Assembly (NCBI GenBank): GCA_014960805.1
Contig: CP063163.1
Coordinates: forward strand, 3,125,001 to 3,189,000
DNA from: Cytobacillus suaedae
GTDB taxonomy: Bacteria; Bacillota; Bacilli; Bacillales; Bacillaceae_L
Length of the DNA: 64,000 bases
Direction: 5' to 3'
Shown here piece after piece: positions 33,222 through 42,619 of this stretch (positions are counted from its first letter, which is position 1; each line of letters starts with the position of its first letter). The position numbers and the translations under genes are program-made. The notes under the pieces are model-generated. The model worked only from the letters and a program-made list of their open reading frames with translations. It was not told the origin of the DNA and did not search any database.

Positions 33222-34604
33222 TTATAACCTCCAATATAAGAAACCTGCATTTTCGGCTTCTGTTCGATTAAAAATCCCCTTGATATCCATCAACACTCTA
33301 CTATTTTCACTTGAAATCAGATCAGATGTTGCAGCAATTTCACTATAGGCTGAAGATTCTATGTGTACTTGTTTTGTTGTCCGATACATCTTTCCCACGT
33401 CTTCTAATTTGATTGATTTAAACTCATCATGTGGAACAGCAAATACCACTGCATCCATATCGGTTATCTCATGTAATTCAAAAGAATTAATTCTATATTC
33501 AGTCCAAAGATCGTCTTTATCCGCTAACGGATCAACCACCTTTACTTCCACTCCATACTCTTCTAATTCTCTAATGACATCAATTACCTTCGTATTTCGT
33601 ACATCCGGACAGTTTTCTTTGAAGGTTACACCAAATACCGCAACTCTTGAGCCATTGATTTGTTTATTCGCTTTAATCATTTTCTTTACAATGCTTTCAG
33701 CTACATATTTACCCATGTCATCATTGATCTTTCTTCCTGACAGGATAATTTGAGAGTAATAGCCCATCTGTTCCGCTTTATATGTAAGGTAATACGGGTC
33801 AACTCCTATACAATGTCCACCTACGAGGCCTGGGGAAAACTTAAGAAAATTCCATTTCGTTCCCGCTGCCTCAAGTACAGCTTTCGTATCTATGTTCATC
33901 TTGTTAAAAATAATTGAGAGTTCGTTCATAAATGCAATGTTAATATCTCGTTGTGCGTTTTCAATGACCTTAGCTGCTTCAGCTACTTTTATACTCTCAG
34001 CCTTATAAACTCCTACATCCACAACTAGTTCATATACGTTTGCCACAATATCCAGTGTTTCTTTATCCATACCAGAAACAATTTTAATTATCGTTTCTAA
34101 TCTATGTTCTTTATCTCCAGGATTAATTCTTTCAGGTGAATATCCAACTTTAAAATCCACCCCACACTTTAATCCAGATTCCCTTTCTAAGATTGGAACA
34201 CAAATCTCTTCTGTTACCCCTGGATAAACAGTCGATTCAAAGACAACGATTGAACCTTTGGTTAAGTTTTTTCCAAGAGTTTTACTAGCAGACTCTAACG
34301 GTGTTAAATCCGGTGTACGATCTTCTTTAACAGGAGTCGGTACAGCAACAATATGAAACTTCGCTTCTCGTAATTTTCTTTCATCCGAAGTGAATTCAAT
34401 CGTTGTATGTTTAAGAGTCTCATTCCCTACTTCTCTTGTAGGATCTATGCCACTTTTATATAGTTCAATCTTTTTTTGACTAACATCAAATCCAACCACA
34501 TCCACTTTTTTTGCAAATGAAACAGCAATAGGCAATCCAACATATCCGAGACCGATTAATGATAATTTTTCTTCCCGATTAACCACTTTTTCGTATAGGT
34601 TCAT
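33222..34604 (-). CDS. UDP-N-acetylhexosamine 6-dehydrogenase, TviB/WbpO-like
   Basis: A 460-residue nucleotide-sugar dehydrogenase that oxidises C6 of UDP-HexNAc to the uronate with two NAD. N-terminal IGLGYVGLPIAVSF binds NAD; SPGLVGGHCIGVDPYYL contains the catalytic Cys. Features such as VAVPTPVKEDRTPDLTPLE and SPERINPGDKEHRL place it in the TviB/VipA group. It overlaps the upstream GT gene by 26 bases behind a strong AAGGAGGGAG site. Confidence 0.9.
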   Translation of the reverse strand: MNLYEKVVNREEKLSLIGLGYVGLPIAVSFAKKVDVVGFDVSQKKIELYKSGIDPTREVGNETLKHTTIEFTSDERKLREAKFHIVAVPTPVKEDRTPDLTPLESASKTLGKNLTKGSIVVFESTVYPGVTEEICVPILERESGLKCGVDFKVGYSPERINPGDKEHRLETIIKIVSGMDKETLDIVANVYELVVDVGVYKAESIKVAEAAKVIENAQRDINIAFMNELSIIFNKMNIDTKAVLEAAGTKWNFLKFSPGLVGGHCIGVDPYYLTYKAEQMGYYSQIILSGRKINDDMGKYVAESIVKKMIKANKQINGSRVAVFGVTFKENCPDVRNTKVIDVIRELEEYGVEVKVVDPLADKDDLWTEYRINSFELHEITDMDAVVFAVPHDEFKSIKLEDVGKMYRTTKQVHIESSAYSEIAATSDLISSENSRVLMDIKGIFNRTEAENAGFLYWRL

Positions 34605-35703
34605 ATTTCTCCCTCCTTACAACCCCGTTTATTTCATCTAGATAAGCAATGATTACAATTCTTCGATCATATTCTTTTTCCATCTTATTTCGGCCCGCTA
34701 TCCCCATTGCTTTCTTTTGTTCATAAGGGAGATTAATAAATTTAATGATTGTTTCTACTAAACTACCTACATTTTTCACATCAAAACCGAAGCCACTTAC
34801 CCCTTCATCAAAGGTTTCACTGCAGCCAGGTATCCTTGAAGCTAATACCACCCGCCCTGCTGAAGCAGATTCAAGCAAGACATTAGCTGTACCTTCGTGA
34901 TAAGACGGTAATATAGTTGCATGCGATTCTTTAATAAATGAACGAACATCCTTTTGTTGTCCATGATAAGTAACGATGCCTAATTGATCTAATTCACTTA
35001 ACTGTTGGTGATAATCTTCCTCACACCCACCTATCAAATCATATTGGGTGTTTGGGTATTTTTCTTTAACAATTTTAGCTGCCTGAAGAAGTTCATCTAT
35101 TCCCTTGTCTTTCATCATGCGACCTATAAAGAGAAGTTTAGTGTTCCCATGTTCCTCTGGATATGTTTCATAGGTATGATGATCTAGATTTACACCAGAC
35201 CCAGGGACTAGCCTAGTCTTTCCATTTGCAAGTTGATGATTTATAAAGAATTTTTGGTTCGTTTTATTCTGAAAGAATAAACAGGATGCATTTTTCAAAC
35301 CTTCCTTATATAACATCAGTGTGATTTTTTGAAGGAGCCCTTTATTTTCAATTGATGTTCCAAGTCCTGTTATATTAGAGATATATGGAGTATTCGTTAT
35401 TCTACAGGCAATTCCACCATAAACATTGGGTTTAATTGTATAAGTTAAAACGATATCTGGTTTTATATCTTTTATCATTTTTATATATTGAAGTACCAAC
35501 TTTAGATCTTTAATAGGATTGGTTCCGCGCCTATCTAACTTTGTCTCAATATATTTACAGCCGAAACTTGTTAGTTTTGGTACATACTCATCTTTAGGTA
35601 GGGAAATATATACTTCATTTTTTTGGATGATTAGTGCTTCTAAGAGTTCTTTTCTGAAGTTAAATAAACCCATGCCGAAGTTTGCAAGAACAAGGATTTT
35701 CAT
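34579..35703 (-). CDS. Glycosyltransferase family 4
   Basis: A 374-residue GT-B enzyme. N-terminal NFGMGLFNFRKELLEAL and the TYTIKPNVYGG and NITGLGTS motifs are typical of a GT4 group found in capsule and O-antigen clusters; the donor-binding region is SYHEGTANVLLESASAG. First gene of the operon running to 30220, preceded by the promoter and two operator-like elements at 35832-35976. Confidence 0.85.
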   Translation of the reverse strand: MKILVLANFGMGLFNFRKELLEALIIQKNEVYISLPKDEYVPKLTSFGCKYIETKLDRRGTNPIKDLKLVLQYIKMIKDIKPDIVLTYTIKPNVYGGIACRITNTPYISNITGLGTSIENKGLLQKITLMLYKEGLKNASCLFFQNKTNQKFFINHQLANGKTRLVPGSGVNLDHHTYETYPEEHGNTKLLFIGRMMKDKGIDELLQAAKIVKEKYPNTQYDLIGGCEEDYHQQLSELDQLGIVTYHGQQKDVRSFIKESHATILPSYHEGTANVLLESASAGRVVLASRIPGCSETFDEGVSGFGFDVKNVGSLVETIIKFINLPYEQKKAMGIAGRNKMEKEYDRRIVIIAYLDEINGVVRREKYEPIRKSG

Positions 35704-35831
35704 TTCTCAACTCTCCTTAAATGAACCTAACGTAAGCTGAAGTTTATTAATATTAACATCCATAATCAGGGAAGATTTAAACTCAAAGTAACTGTCAAAT
35801 TAAAAAACAACCATTTGTTCAACCGGGTATT

Positions 35832-35847
35832 GTTCTTTAAAGAGAAC
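35832..35847. promoter_or_regulatory. Candidate SinR-type operator
   Basis: GTTCTTTAAAGAGAAC. Both arms match the published SinR half-site GTTCTYT, the best match in the window. It lies 129 bases upstream of the GT4 gene starting at 35703, next to the terminator of the preceding unit. Confidence 0.65.
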
Positions 35848-35854
35848 AAAAAAC

Positions 35855-35898
35855 CAAAAAAATTAAGAGGATTATTTTATTTATACGAATTATCCTCT
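35855..35898 (-). terminator. Terminator of the 39-36 kb glycan unit
   Basis: AGAGGAT (35866-35872) pairs with ATCCTCT (35892-35898); on the minus strand a TTTTTTT run follows. It ends transcripts coming through the HAD gene at 35968, leaving an operator on each side. Confidence 0.65.
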
Positions 35899-35919
35899 CA
35901 TTGTTAGAGATGTTCAACT

Positions 35920-35935
35920 GTTCTTTATAGTGAAC
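35920..35935. promoter_or_regulatory. Candidate SinR-type operator
   Basis: GTTCTTTATAGTGAAC, lying 13-28 bases downstream of the -10 of the promoter at 35948-35976, so in the initially transcribed region. Confidence 0.6.
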
Positions 35936-35947
35936 ATTTATATAATT

Positions 35948-35976
35948 ATATTATAATCCTAAGTAAATTAAGTCAA
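35948..35976 (-). promoter_or_regulatory. sigmaA-type promoter for the 35.7-30.2 kb operon
   Basis: TTGACT (35971-35976), a 17-base spacer and TAATAT (35948-35953) on the minus strand. It overlaps the end of the HAD gene. The terminator at 35855-35898 lies between this promoter and the GT4 gene, so either another promoter exists or termination is regulated. Confidence 0.5.
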
Positions 35977-36666
35977 CATTATTTTTTCGTGTGTTAAGAA
36001 GTTATTATCTATAAGATCTTTGAATGAATTAATTACCAACTTCGCTTCTTTTCTACATTTAAGGTCCTGTTCTTCTGATTGAACAGTATATTTAGACATA
36101 TAAATAAAGTCTATCCCTAAATCTTTTGCAGTTCTCATATCTGAAAATGCATCTCCTATAAAAACTGCTATTTTGTTTGGATGACCTTTTAAGATATTGG
36201 TTACACATTCAAGTTTCGTTTTAGGAGATCCATAAATCCCCTTAAAATATTTACTTAGATTTCTATTAGTAAATACGTTGTTCAATTCTTCCTCATCACT
36301 ACCAGAAGCTACATATAATTTTTTATCTTGGTTAAACAATTCAGAAAGTAATTGTTCTGTTCCCGGTGTAATATTTGCATTTAAGTATATTTCTTTACAA
36401 ATGTCTGCATATTTGTTCACTAATCTATTAAATTTCTCTTCTTGAACGGGCTCTTTTGCAAAGTCACTTAAAAACTCTTTAAATTTTACATATCTTGAAA
36501 CGCCAAAAGTCTTTTTACAATGATCAACGAACTTTTCAATTATATCAGGTGGATAACCTTCCACTGCCTTACCAAAAGCTTCACACTTTAATTGATTTAT
36601 TTCAATAATTACTCCATCACAATCAAAAATGATTACATCATATTGACTAAAAAAAGAATCGTTCAT
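35968..36666 (-). CDS. HAD-superfamily phosphatase
   Basis: A 232-residue HAD hydrolase. Motif I is IIFDCDGVIIE (nucleophile Asp about 14), motif II VASGSDEEE, motif IV FIGDAFSDMRTA. The cap domain resembles phosphoglycolate phosphatase-type enzymes. It follows a CMP-ulosonate synthetase and an aldolase and may dephosphorylate the ulosonate-phosphate made in that pathway, a KdsC-like step with a different enzyme (inference). Confidence 0.8.
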   Translation of the reverse strand: MNDSFFSQYDVIIFDCDGVIIEINQLKCEAFGKAVEGYPPDIIEKFVDHCKKTFGVSRYVKFKEFLSDFAKEPVQEEKFNRLVNKYADICKEIYLNANITPGTEQLLSELFNQDKKLYVASGSDEEELNNVFTNRNLSKYFKGIYGSPKTKLECVTNILKGHPNKIAVFIGDAFSDMRTAKDLGIDFIYMSKYTVQSEEQDLKCRKEAKLVINSFKDLIDNNFLTHEKIMLT

Positions 36667-36692
36667 TATTAACCCCCAATTTACTGTCTTAC

Positions 36693-36708
36693 ATTCATTA
36701 AAAAGAAC
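36693..36708. promoter_or_regulatory. Weak SinR-type element
   Basis: ATTCATTAAAAAGAAC, one full arm and one degenerate arm at the same 16-base spacing, in the 50-base gap before the HAD gene. Confidence 0.35.
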
Positions 36709-36716
36709 AATAAGAT

Positions 36717-37454
36717 CTAAATTAATAGACCACGTTCTAATATAGCCTCTTCCACCTTATGAACATCTTCTGGATTATCTACAGCAATAGAATCACTGGA
36801 TAGCTCTATCATCCTTACATCCCAGCCTAATTCTAAAAATCTAAGGATTTCAATGTCTTCAATACTTTCTAATCTAGTTTTCTCTGATACTGAAGAAAAA
36901 TCTTCTAAAGCTTCTTTCGGAAATGCATAAGCACAAACTTGACGCCATGCTTTTTCAAAGCTGTGTTCCTTATTAGAAGGAAATGGAGATCGGGACATAA
37001 AAAGTAATCGTCCATCTGGTCGGAATACTACCTTAGGTACAGAACCACTTCTAAATATAACTTCATCATTTATCTCGCAGTATCCGTTTAATATTTCACC
37101 TGGGTACTTTCCAACATAATCTATTAATTTTTCTAAGTCTTTTGGGTTAAATAATGGTTCATCTCCTTGAACATTTATATATACATCTGCATCGATATAT
37201 TTAGTACACTCTGCAATTCTATCAGTCCCCGTAAGACAACTACTCGAGGTCATAATTACTTGAATGCCATTTGATTCACAAGTTTCACGAATACGTTCAT
37301 CTTCTGTTGCAACATACACTTTATCTGCTGGGCAAGCTTTAATACATTGCTGATAAGTTCTTATAATCATTGGAATTCCACCTAACTCTACAAGTGGTTT
37401 CCCCGGAAGTCTCGTAGATTTATAGCGTGCTGGAATAATAACACAATAATTCAT
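36717..37454 (-). CDS. CMP-ulosonate synthetase (KdsB-like, copy 2)
   Basis: A 245-residue cytidylyltransferase. The N-terminal VIIPARYKSTRLPGKPLVEL is the CTP-binding signature of KdsB; VYINVQGDEPLF holds the metal-binding Asp region and LLFMSRSPFP is also typical. It activates a 2-keto-3-deoxy sugar as the CMP form. It differs strongly from the other KdsB at 43458-44207 and sits with an aldolase and a HAD phosphatase, so it may use a different ulosonate. ATG at 37454 follows AGGAGGG. Confidence 0.85.
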   Translation of the reverse strand: MNYCVIIPARYKSTRLPGKPLVELGGIPMIIRTYQQCIKACPADKVYVATEDERIRETCESNGIQVIMTSSSCLTGTDRIAECTKYIDADVYINVQGDEPLFNPKDLEKLIDYVGKYPGEILNGYCEINDEVIFRSGSVPKVVFRPDGRLLFMSRSPFPSNKEHSFEKAWRQVCAYAFPKEALEDFSSVSEKTRLESIEDIEILRFLELGWDVRMIELSSDSIAVDNPEDVHKVEEAILERGLLI

Positions 37455-37467
37455 AGATTTATCCCTC

Positions 37468-39075
37468 CTAAAATGCATATACTGAACTAGTAAAAATTTT
37501 GTATTGAGTAGGTGTAATCGATATTACTGGTGGTGTATTTGGTGTGTTTGTGAAATTATTTAGTAAATTATTTACTTCGCTTGTCCTAGGATCATCAGCT
37601 CCATAACCATCAAATCCTGCTAAAATAACACGCTCTGCCTTTCCACTTGCTGCGATAGCTAAAGCATATGAAAATACTAGAGAATTTGGTAATACACAGT
37701 AGTTCGATTCAAAACTAAAAGTATTTTCTTGTATAGAAATACCGAAATCTAATATACTCTTGCCTTGAAATGCGTTATTAACGTTTTCAGATAGCATAGA
37801 AGCTGGAATCACTAATGGTTGTGGTAAATTACTATGAACTGAACTATCTGCAAGTATTCTTACCGGATGGCATGCAGCTCTAATGTTAATCAATTCAGAT
37901 GAAATGTTTAATTGGGTGTTTAACGCAATAACATATGGCTTGTTTTTAAGTATATAATCCTCTAATGCCTGCCTATGTTTTTGAATACTTGGTCCTGTAC
38001 CGATGATTAATACTTCTTTATTCGATATTACTTCTGATGGGTGCCAAGTACCCGTTGGAACACCAGAATAAAAGTTACGAGCAGCCTCTAGTGTATTAAT
38101 ATTGAATTTTTTTCCACCTTCAGATTTTAGAAATTCTATTACAGCAAGTATATCTTCTTCAACATATCTAGAATCACTAAGCATTTCCTGAATATACGTT
38201 GGATGGATACCATATTTCCCAGCAAGATAATAAAAGGAATTGGTTCCCCAACCACATTTATTTTGTAAAGGCTTAAAATAGCCTTCTACTAATTTCATCA
38301 AAGGTGTTAAATTACTTGTTACATTTCTATTCTCTTCTAATTCAATTGCTAAATATTCCGTTTTAGCATTGCCAGGACCTCTTCCCATGCCAGTAACTGT
38401 ACCATCAATCCAGGTAACACCTTCTTCAACAGCACGCATAGAGTTTGCTAATGCATATCCCATGTTATCATGAGTGTGTATACCCAATGGTCCCTGCCAA
38501 ACCTCACGTATCATGTTAATTATTTTTGCTGTACTTTCTGGATTTAAACTCCCTAAGCTGTCAGCAAAATAGAGAACATCAATAGGATAGTTATTAGCTG
38601 CAGTAGCTAAATTTTTTATTTCATCTGCACTTCTATCGGCAATTTGCATTAGATTAAACCCAACAACGTACCCTCTATCTTTCAAGCAATGTGCTGCAGG
38701 TAACGCCTCTTTAAATTCATGCACATGACAAGCAATCCGTACTAAACTTACAGGTGATTCAGATGCTGGTGCAAACAATTTAACTAGGGCTATTTCCAGT
38801 CCATCTGGGTGATTAAGCAGTTCACTCGCGTTAACCATTACACCTAAATTTAGACCCTCAGGTACGGTCAGACTGTTTATAAAATTATCTGTAGTAAATG
38901 CGCACGCCCCTTTAAATCCATCTTTATTAAATCCACGTAACCCTAACTCTACAAAATCTATAGAGACTTCTTTCATTGCGTTCAGGTAATCTTGGATCAA
39001 AGAATGATCAAAATCCCAGGAATTATAATATCCCCCATCTCGAAGTGTGCAATCTAATAGTTTAATATTATTCAT
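37468..39075 (-). CDS. DRE-TIM aldolase fused to a GxGPS (MptE/GT42-like) domain
   Basis: A 535-residue two-domain protein. Residues 1-320 are an HMGL-like aldolase: LLDCTLRDGGYYNSWDF (catalytic Arg-Asp) and GIHTHDNMGYA (metal-binding His pair). After a linker, residues about 350-535 carry VLIIGTGPSIQKHRQ and AERVILAGFDGYGADD, which resemble the MptE-like/DUF115 and GT42 sialyltransferase fold. The aldolase could join pyruvate to an aldehyde to make an unusual ulosonic acid; the downstream KdsB-like enzyme would activate it. A strong CAGGAGGT site precedes the ATG. Function is inferred. Confidence 0.75.
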   Translation of the reverse strand: MNNIKLLDCTLRDGGYYNSWDFDHSLIQDYLNAMKEVSIDFVELGLRGFNKDGFKGACAFTTDNFINSLTVPEGLNLGVMVNASELLNHPDGLEIALVKLFAPASESPVSLVRIACHVHEFKEALPAAHCLKDRGYVVGFNLMQIADRSADEIKNLATAANNYPIDVLYFADSLGSLNPESTAKIINMIREVWQGPLGIHTHDNMGYALANSMRAVEEGVTWIDGTVTGMGRGPGNAKTEYLAIELEENRNVTSNLTPLMKLVEGYFKPLQNKCGWGTNSFYYLAGKYGIHPTYIQEMLSDSRYVEEDILAVIEFLKSEGGKKFNINTLEAARNFYSGVPTGTWHPSEVISNKEVLIIGTGPSIQKHRQALEDYILKNKPYVIALNTQLNISSELINIRAACHPVRILADSSVHSNLPQPLVIPASMLSENVNNAFQGKSILDFGISIQENTFSFESNYCVLPNSLVFSYALAIAASGKAERVILAGFDGYGADDPRTSEVNNLLNNFTNTPNTPPVISITPTQYKIFTSSVYAF

Positions 39076-39116
39076 GGATTACCTCCTGAATTTCCACTCG
39101 TTTTTTAAGACTTTTA

Positions 39117-39962
39117 TTAGCCATTTCTCACTTTTAATTTCATTACCTCTTCATTACTTTTATTAAAGAGTTCATCAAAATGTTTTAAATCAAATACATC
39201 TAAGTATGTAACCCTTGTTGAGTTAAATATTTTTCTACCAGACTGTTCATATTCAATCTTTGCTTTTTCCATACCATAATAAATTTCATCAGGAGCCTGC
39301 CCCGGTTTTTTTTCGTCTATTCTTATATAATCCTTACTAAAATAATGTTGCGAATTGTTAGCCTCATTAAGAAAAGATAGGTCTTTCGTCTTTGAAATTG
39401 CTCCTTTAAAGTTATAATCATGACCTAGCAAATACACTTCAGAAAATCCCATGTAATAAGCAATTTGTAGTAAATGATATGAAACTGTTCCTGATGAATA
39501 TAAAGACTCCATTATATTTTTTGAAAAAGTTTCACGTTTGTTACTATTAAGGTTATTGTTAAAATAGACATCTGCATCAAATAAATGTCTATAGACCTTT
39601 AAGGTGAATTTAGTTTTTGCATCTACTTGATTAATTTCTGTGACATTTTCTTCTAATACAATGGGGTCTACTACCATATAAAATGTTGGTCTCCATGTAG
39701 TCTTATTAAATATCTTATAAATTTTATTGGATGAAAATGTAATTTCATTCTTTAATTTATCTAAATCTTCCGGTTTTAAACTTGGACCATTACCAATAAT
39801 AAAGCAACGCTTTCCAACGTATTTATTCTTGAGTTTAAATATCTTGTAGTTATTACTAGTTAGTGGAATACTAAATCTAGAGGAATAATTAACAATGTAG
39901 GAGAATCCTAAAAGTACAATATAAAATAACTTAATTGCGTTTTTTTTAATATACTTAATCAT
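39117..39962 (-). CDS. GNGPSL-domain protein, possible CMP-sugar transferase (a)
   Basis: A 281-residue protein with an N-terminal membrane helix (about 9-27), then CFIIGNGPSLKPEDLDKL, TWRPTFYMVVDP and MGFSEVYLLGHDYNF. These match the MptE-like/DUF115 family and also the layout of GT42 sialyltransferases (GNGPSL, then an LGxxEIYLxGxD region, then HY). Next to two CMP-ulosonate pathways, transfer of Kdo or a relative is a reasonable guess. The alternative is a non-transferase MptE-like protein. Confidence 0.6.
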   Translation of the reverse strand: MIKYIKKNAIKLFYIVLLGFSYIVNYSSRFSIPLTSNNYKIFKLKNKYVGKRCFIIGNGPSLKPEDLDKLKNEITFSSNKIYKIFNKTTWRPTFYMVVDPIVLEENVTEINQVDAKTKFTLKVYRHLFDADVYFNNNLNSNKRETFSKNIMESLYSSGTVSYHLLQIAYYMGFSEVYLLGHDYNFKGAISKTKDLSFLNEANNSQHYFSKDYIRIDEKKPGQAPDEIYYGMEKAKIEYEQSGRKIFNSTRVTYLDVFDLKHFDELFNKSNEEVMKLKVRNG

Positions 39963-40070
39963 GTTTTCACTCTCCTAAAATCAAACTGATTCTTTGCAGG
40001 GGGCTGATTGTATTTTTCAACATTATATACTGGTACAATAATTGATATTATTGGTTTAATTTTTCTCACC

Positions 40071-41117
40071 TCAGTACAAAGACTTTAATTTATTTAAGTT
40101 TGGTGTCTGTGATAATTTTATTAATCCCACACTAAAAAACATAACAAATACCAATACCGTACTAAACAAGATTAGTGAATTCTTGCTACTAAAATAATGT
40201 AGTAAAAACAAACCATTAATGTTAATAAACATTGGATGTATGAAGTAAATGATGGAACTCATTTTTCTTAAGAATGGATACAGCATATTGTCTTTAAGTT
40301 TAATATTGATAGCTGTGCTAAATATTAAGAATACTGTTACTCCTGTAAAAAAGACATTTGAAAATCTAGATGAAACTCCAAAGAAATTAAGTAACCATAC
40401 TTCTAAACCAATTAATAAAAAGCATATGACACTTAAAAGTGCACTTAGAGGAGAGGATATTCTCATTCTATATTTTGAAAATATTAAACCAATTAAAAGA
40501 TATGGAAAAGCTCTAAATAATGCTACACTTACTGATCCAAGAGAGTTGTATACTTTAATTACTTCCTCAATAAAACTGTTTCCGCTAACAAGCCAAGTAT
40601 ATGAATAAGCAAATGTCCCTATTAAATAAAAAATTACAGCAGTAATAATTACTATTTTTATTCGTACAAATCTTAATAATAAAAATGTAAATAGTAGCCC
40701 ATATATTAGTGATACAATGTACCATAAATGATAATAACTTCCATTAAGAAAAATAGATAATACATATCCTTTGATATTAGCTAATGTTAAATAACCACCG
40801 TAATACCATGAAGGTATCCACCATAGTAGATAAAAAAGAGTCCAAAATATATATATTATTATTAAATGTTTTATATATCTCTTAAATAAATTCGAATTAT
40901 TAGTGCTTTTTTCTATCTTCTCATTTTTAAAATCAATTTTATTAAATAAGAAATAACCTGCGCAAACAAAAAAGAAAGGTACAGCCATTCTTGAAATAAT
41001 ATCTACTAATATAAAATTTGCGGTTTCATTATAGGAAAATAGTGGTGGCACGTGAATGATAACTACTAAAATAGCACAAATAAATTTCATTACATCAACA
41101 GCATTGTTATTTGTCAT
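40071..41117 (-). CDS. Membrane acyltransferase (family 3, OafA-like)
   Basis: A 348-residue integral membrane protein with about ten helices. The N-terminal helix VMKFICAILVVIIHVPPLF contains the conserved His of acyltransferase family 3, and RMAVPFFFVCAGYFLF is the next hallmark. Such enzymes O-acetylate surface polysaccharides. It lies in the glycan region between kdsC and the GNGPSL gene, all on the minus strand. Confidence 0.85.
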   Translation of the reverse strand: MTNNNAVDVMKFICAILVVIIHVPPLFSYNETANFILVDIISRMAVPFFFVCAGYFLFNKIDFKNEKIEKSTNNSNLFKRYIKHLIIIYIFWTLFYLLWWIPSWYYGGYLTLANIKGYVLSIFLNGSYYHLWYIVSLIYGLLFTFLLLRFVRIKIVIITAVIFYLIGTFAYSYTWLVSGNSFIEEVIKVYNSLGSVSVALFRAFPYLLIGLIFSKYRMRISSPLSALLSVICFLLIGLEVWLLNFFGVSSRFSNVFFTGVTVFLIFSTAINIKLKDNMLYPFLRKMSSIIYFIHPMFININGLFLLHYFSSKNSLILFSTVLVFVMFFSVGLIKLSQTPNLNKLKSLY

Positions 41118-41126
41118 ATTGATTCC

Positions 41127-41606
41127 TCACATTATTATCAAATCAATTAGTTCTCTTACCGCTCCATTTCCACCACTTTTTTGGCAAACATAATCCACCT
41201 GATCCATCACTTCATTAATTGCATCGGCAGGACAAGCGGTAAAATAACAAACTTTCATACAATCAATATCGTTAACATCGTCACCAATATAAGCAACACT
41301 TTCGTATCCTAACTCGTATCTATTTAAGATTTCATCCAATACCACAAGTTTATCTTCCACACCTTGATGAACTTCTTCTATTCTTAGTTCTCTTGCCCGA
41401 TTAGCTAGGATGTCTGATTTTTTTCCCGTTATGATAACTGGGGTTATGTTATACTTCTTAATATTAATTAATCTGTATCCATCCTTTACATTAAATGCTT
41501 TAAATACTTCTCCATTTTCCCCAACGTAAATTTTCCCATCAGTTAGAGTACCATCAACATCCATTATCAACATTTTAATTTTGGATAGGTCCTTTCCATT
41601 CATCAT
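41127..41606 (-). CDS. kdsC: Kdo-8-phosphate phosphatase
   Basis: A 159-residue capless HAD phosphatase of the KdsC group. Motif I MLIMDVDGTLTDGKIYV gives the Asp nucleophile (about 15), ITGKKSDI motif II and YIGDDVNDIDCM motif IV. The length and the ENGEVFKAFNVKDG segment are characteristic. It hydrolyses Kdo-8-P to Kdo. It overlaps kdsD by four bases (ATGA), indicating coupling. Confidence 0.9.
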   Translation of the reverse strand: MMNGKDLSKIKMLIMDVDGTLTDGKIYVGENGEVFKAFNVKDGYRLINIKKYNITPVIITGKKSDILANRARELRIEEVHQGVEDKLVVLDEILNRYELGYESVAYIGDDVNDIDCMKVCYFTACPADAINEVMDQVDYVCQKSGGNGAVRELIDLIIM

Positions 41607-42619
41607 ATGACTATACCAACTCCAAGAATATCGTTTATTCGAATTGTTCCGACCAATTTCTTGTCCTGAATAATAGGTAGTGCTGAAATATTTTGATCCT
41701 TCATCAGCTTGAGTGCTTCAACAGCGAGCATGTCATTATTTATGGAAATCGGTGTTTTCATCATTACGGCTTCCATCGTTAATCCATAGACATTAACTTC
41801 TCTTGTAAGGGTTCTTCTAAGGTCACCGTCTGTAAAGATTCCAATTAACTCTCCATCTTGGCTAACAATATTAATAATCCCTAATGCTTTTGAACTCATC
41901 TCAATAATAGCGTCCTTTAACATAGTACCCTCTCTTACAACTGCATTTCGTTCGCCTGAATGCATAATATCCTCTACCTTAACAAGAAGTTTTTTACCAA
42001 GAGAACCTGCTGGATGGTATAACGCATAGTTTCTCTCTTGAAAGCCGTAAATTTTTGATAAACATACAGCTAATGCATCTCCTAGTACCATTTCGACAGT
42101 TGTACTTGAAGTCGGTGCTAGATTCATAGAGCAAGCTTCCATGAATTTAGGGAACACGAATGAATAATCGCTATACCTTACAAGAGTTGAGTTTGCATTT
42201 CCTGAAATCCCAATTAACTTTGCACCGATAAGCTTTATATTTGGTAAGATCTTTGTTATTTCTTTGCTTTCACCACTGTAACTAATGGCAATAACAATAT
42301 CATTTGGTGAAATCATTCCTAAATCCCCATGTTGAGCTTCTGCAGGATGAATAAAAAATGAAGATGTACCAAGGCTTGATAATGTTGCTGCAATTTTTCT
42401 TGAAACATGGCCTGGTTTGCCCATACCTGTAACAATTACCTTTCCATTACAGTTGGAGATTAACTCTACAATTTTTATAAAGCTTTCATCTAAGGCATCT
42501 TTAACTAGATTGATGGCACTAATTTCGATATCAAAAACAGATTTTGCTTCTGAGAGTATATCGATTTGATTCTCATATTTAAGCTCAGAAAGAATAGCTG
42601 TGTTGTTCAACATCCTCAT
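41603..42619 (-). CDS. kdsD: Arabinose-5-phosphate isomerase (KpsF/KdsD)
   Basis: A 338-residue SIS-domain isomerase with a C-terminal CBS pair, converting ribulose-5-P to arabinose-5-P, the first committed step to Kdo. SIS region: [20 protein letters not shown] and [14 protein letters not shown] (conserved His); CBS domains from about 210 ([20 protein letters not shown] and [16 protein letters not shown]). It overlaps kdsA by 35 bases; an internal ATG six bases on is a possible start. Confidence 0.92.
   Translation of the reverse strand: MRMLNNTAILSELKYENQIDILSEAKSVFDIEISAINLVKDALDESFIKIVELISNCNGKVIVTGMGKPGHVSRKIAATLSSLGTSSFFIHPAEAQHGDLGMISPNDIVIAISYSGESKEITKILPNIKLIGAKLIGISGNANSTLVRYSDYSFVFPKFMEACSMNLAPTSSTTVEMVLGDALAVCLSKIYGFQERNYALYHPAGSLGKKLLVKVEDIMHSGERNAVVREGTMLKDAIIEMSSKALGIINIVSQDGELIGIFTDGDLRRTLTREVNVYGLTMEAVMMKTPISINNDMLAVEALKLMKDQNISALPIIQDKKLVGTIRINDILGVGIVI

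Noticed and set aside
40249..40608. 119-codon plus-strand frame inside the acyltransferase gene
   Set aside because: It is antisense to a clear ten-helix membrane protein and has no ribosome-binding site or recognisable domain.
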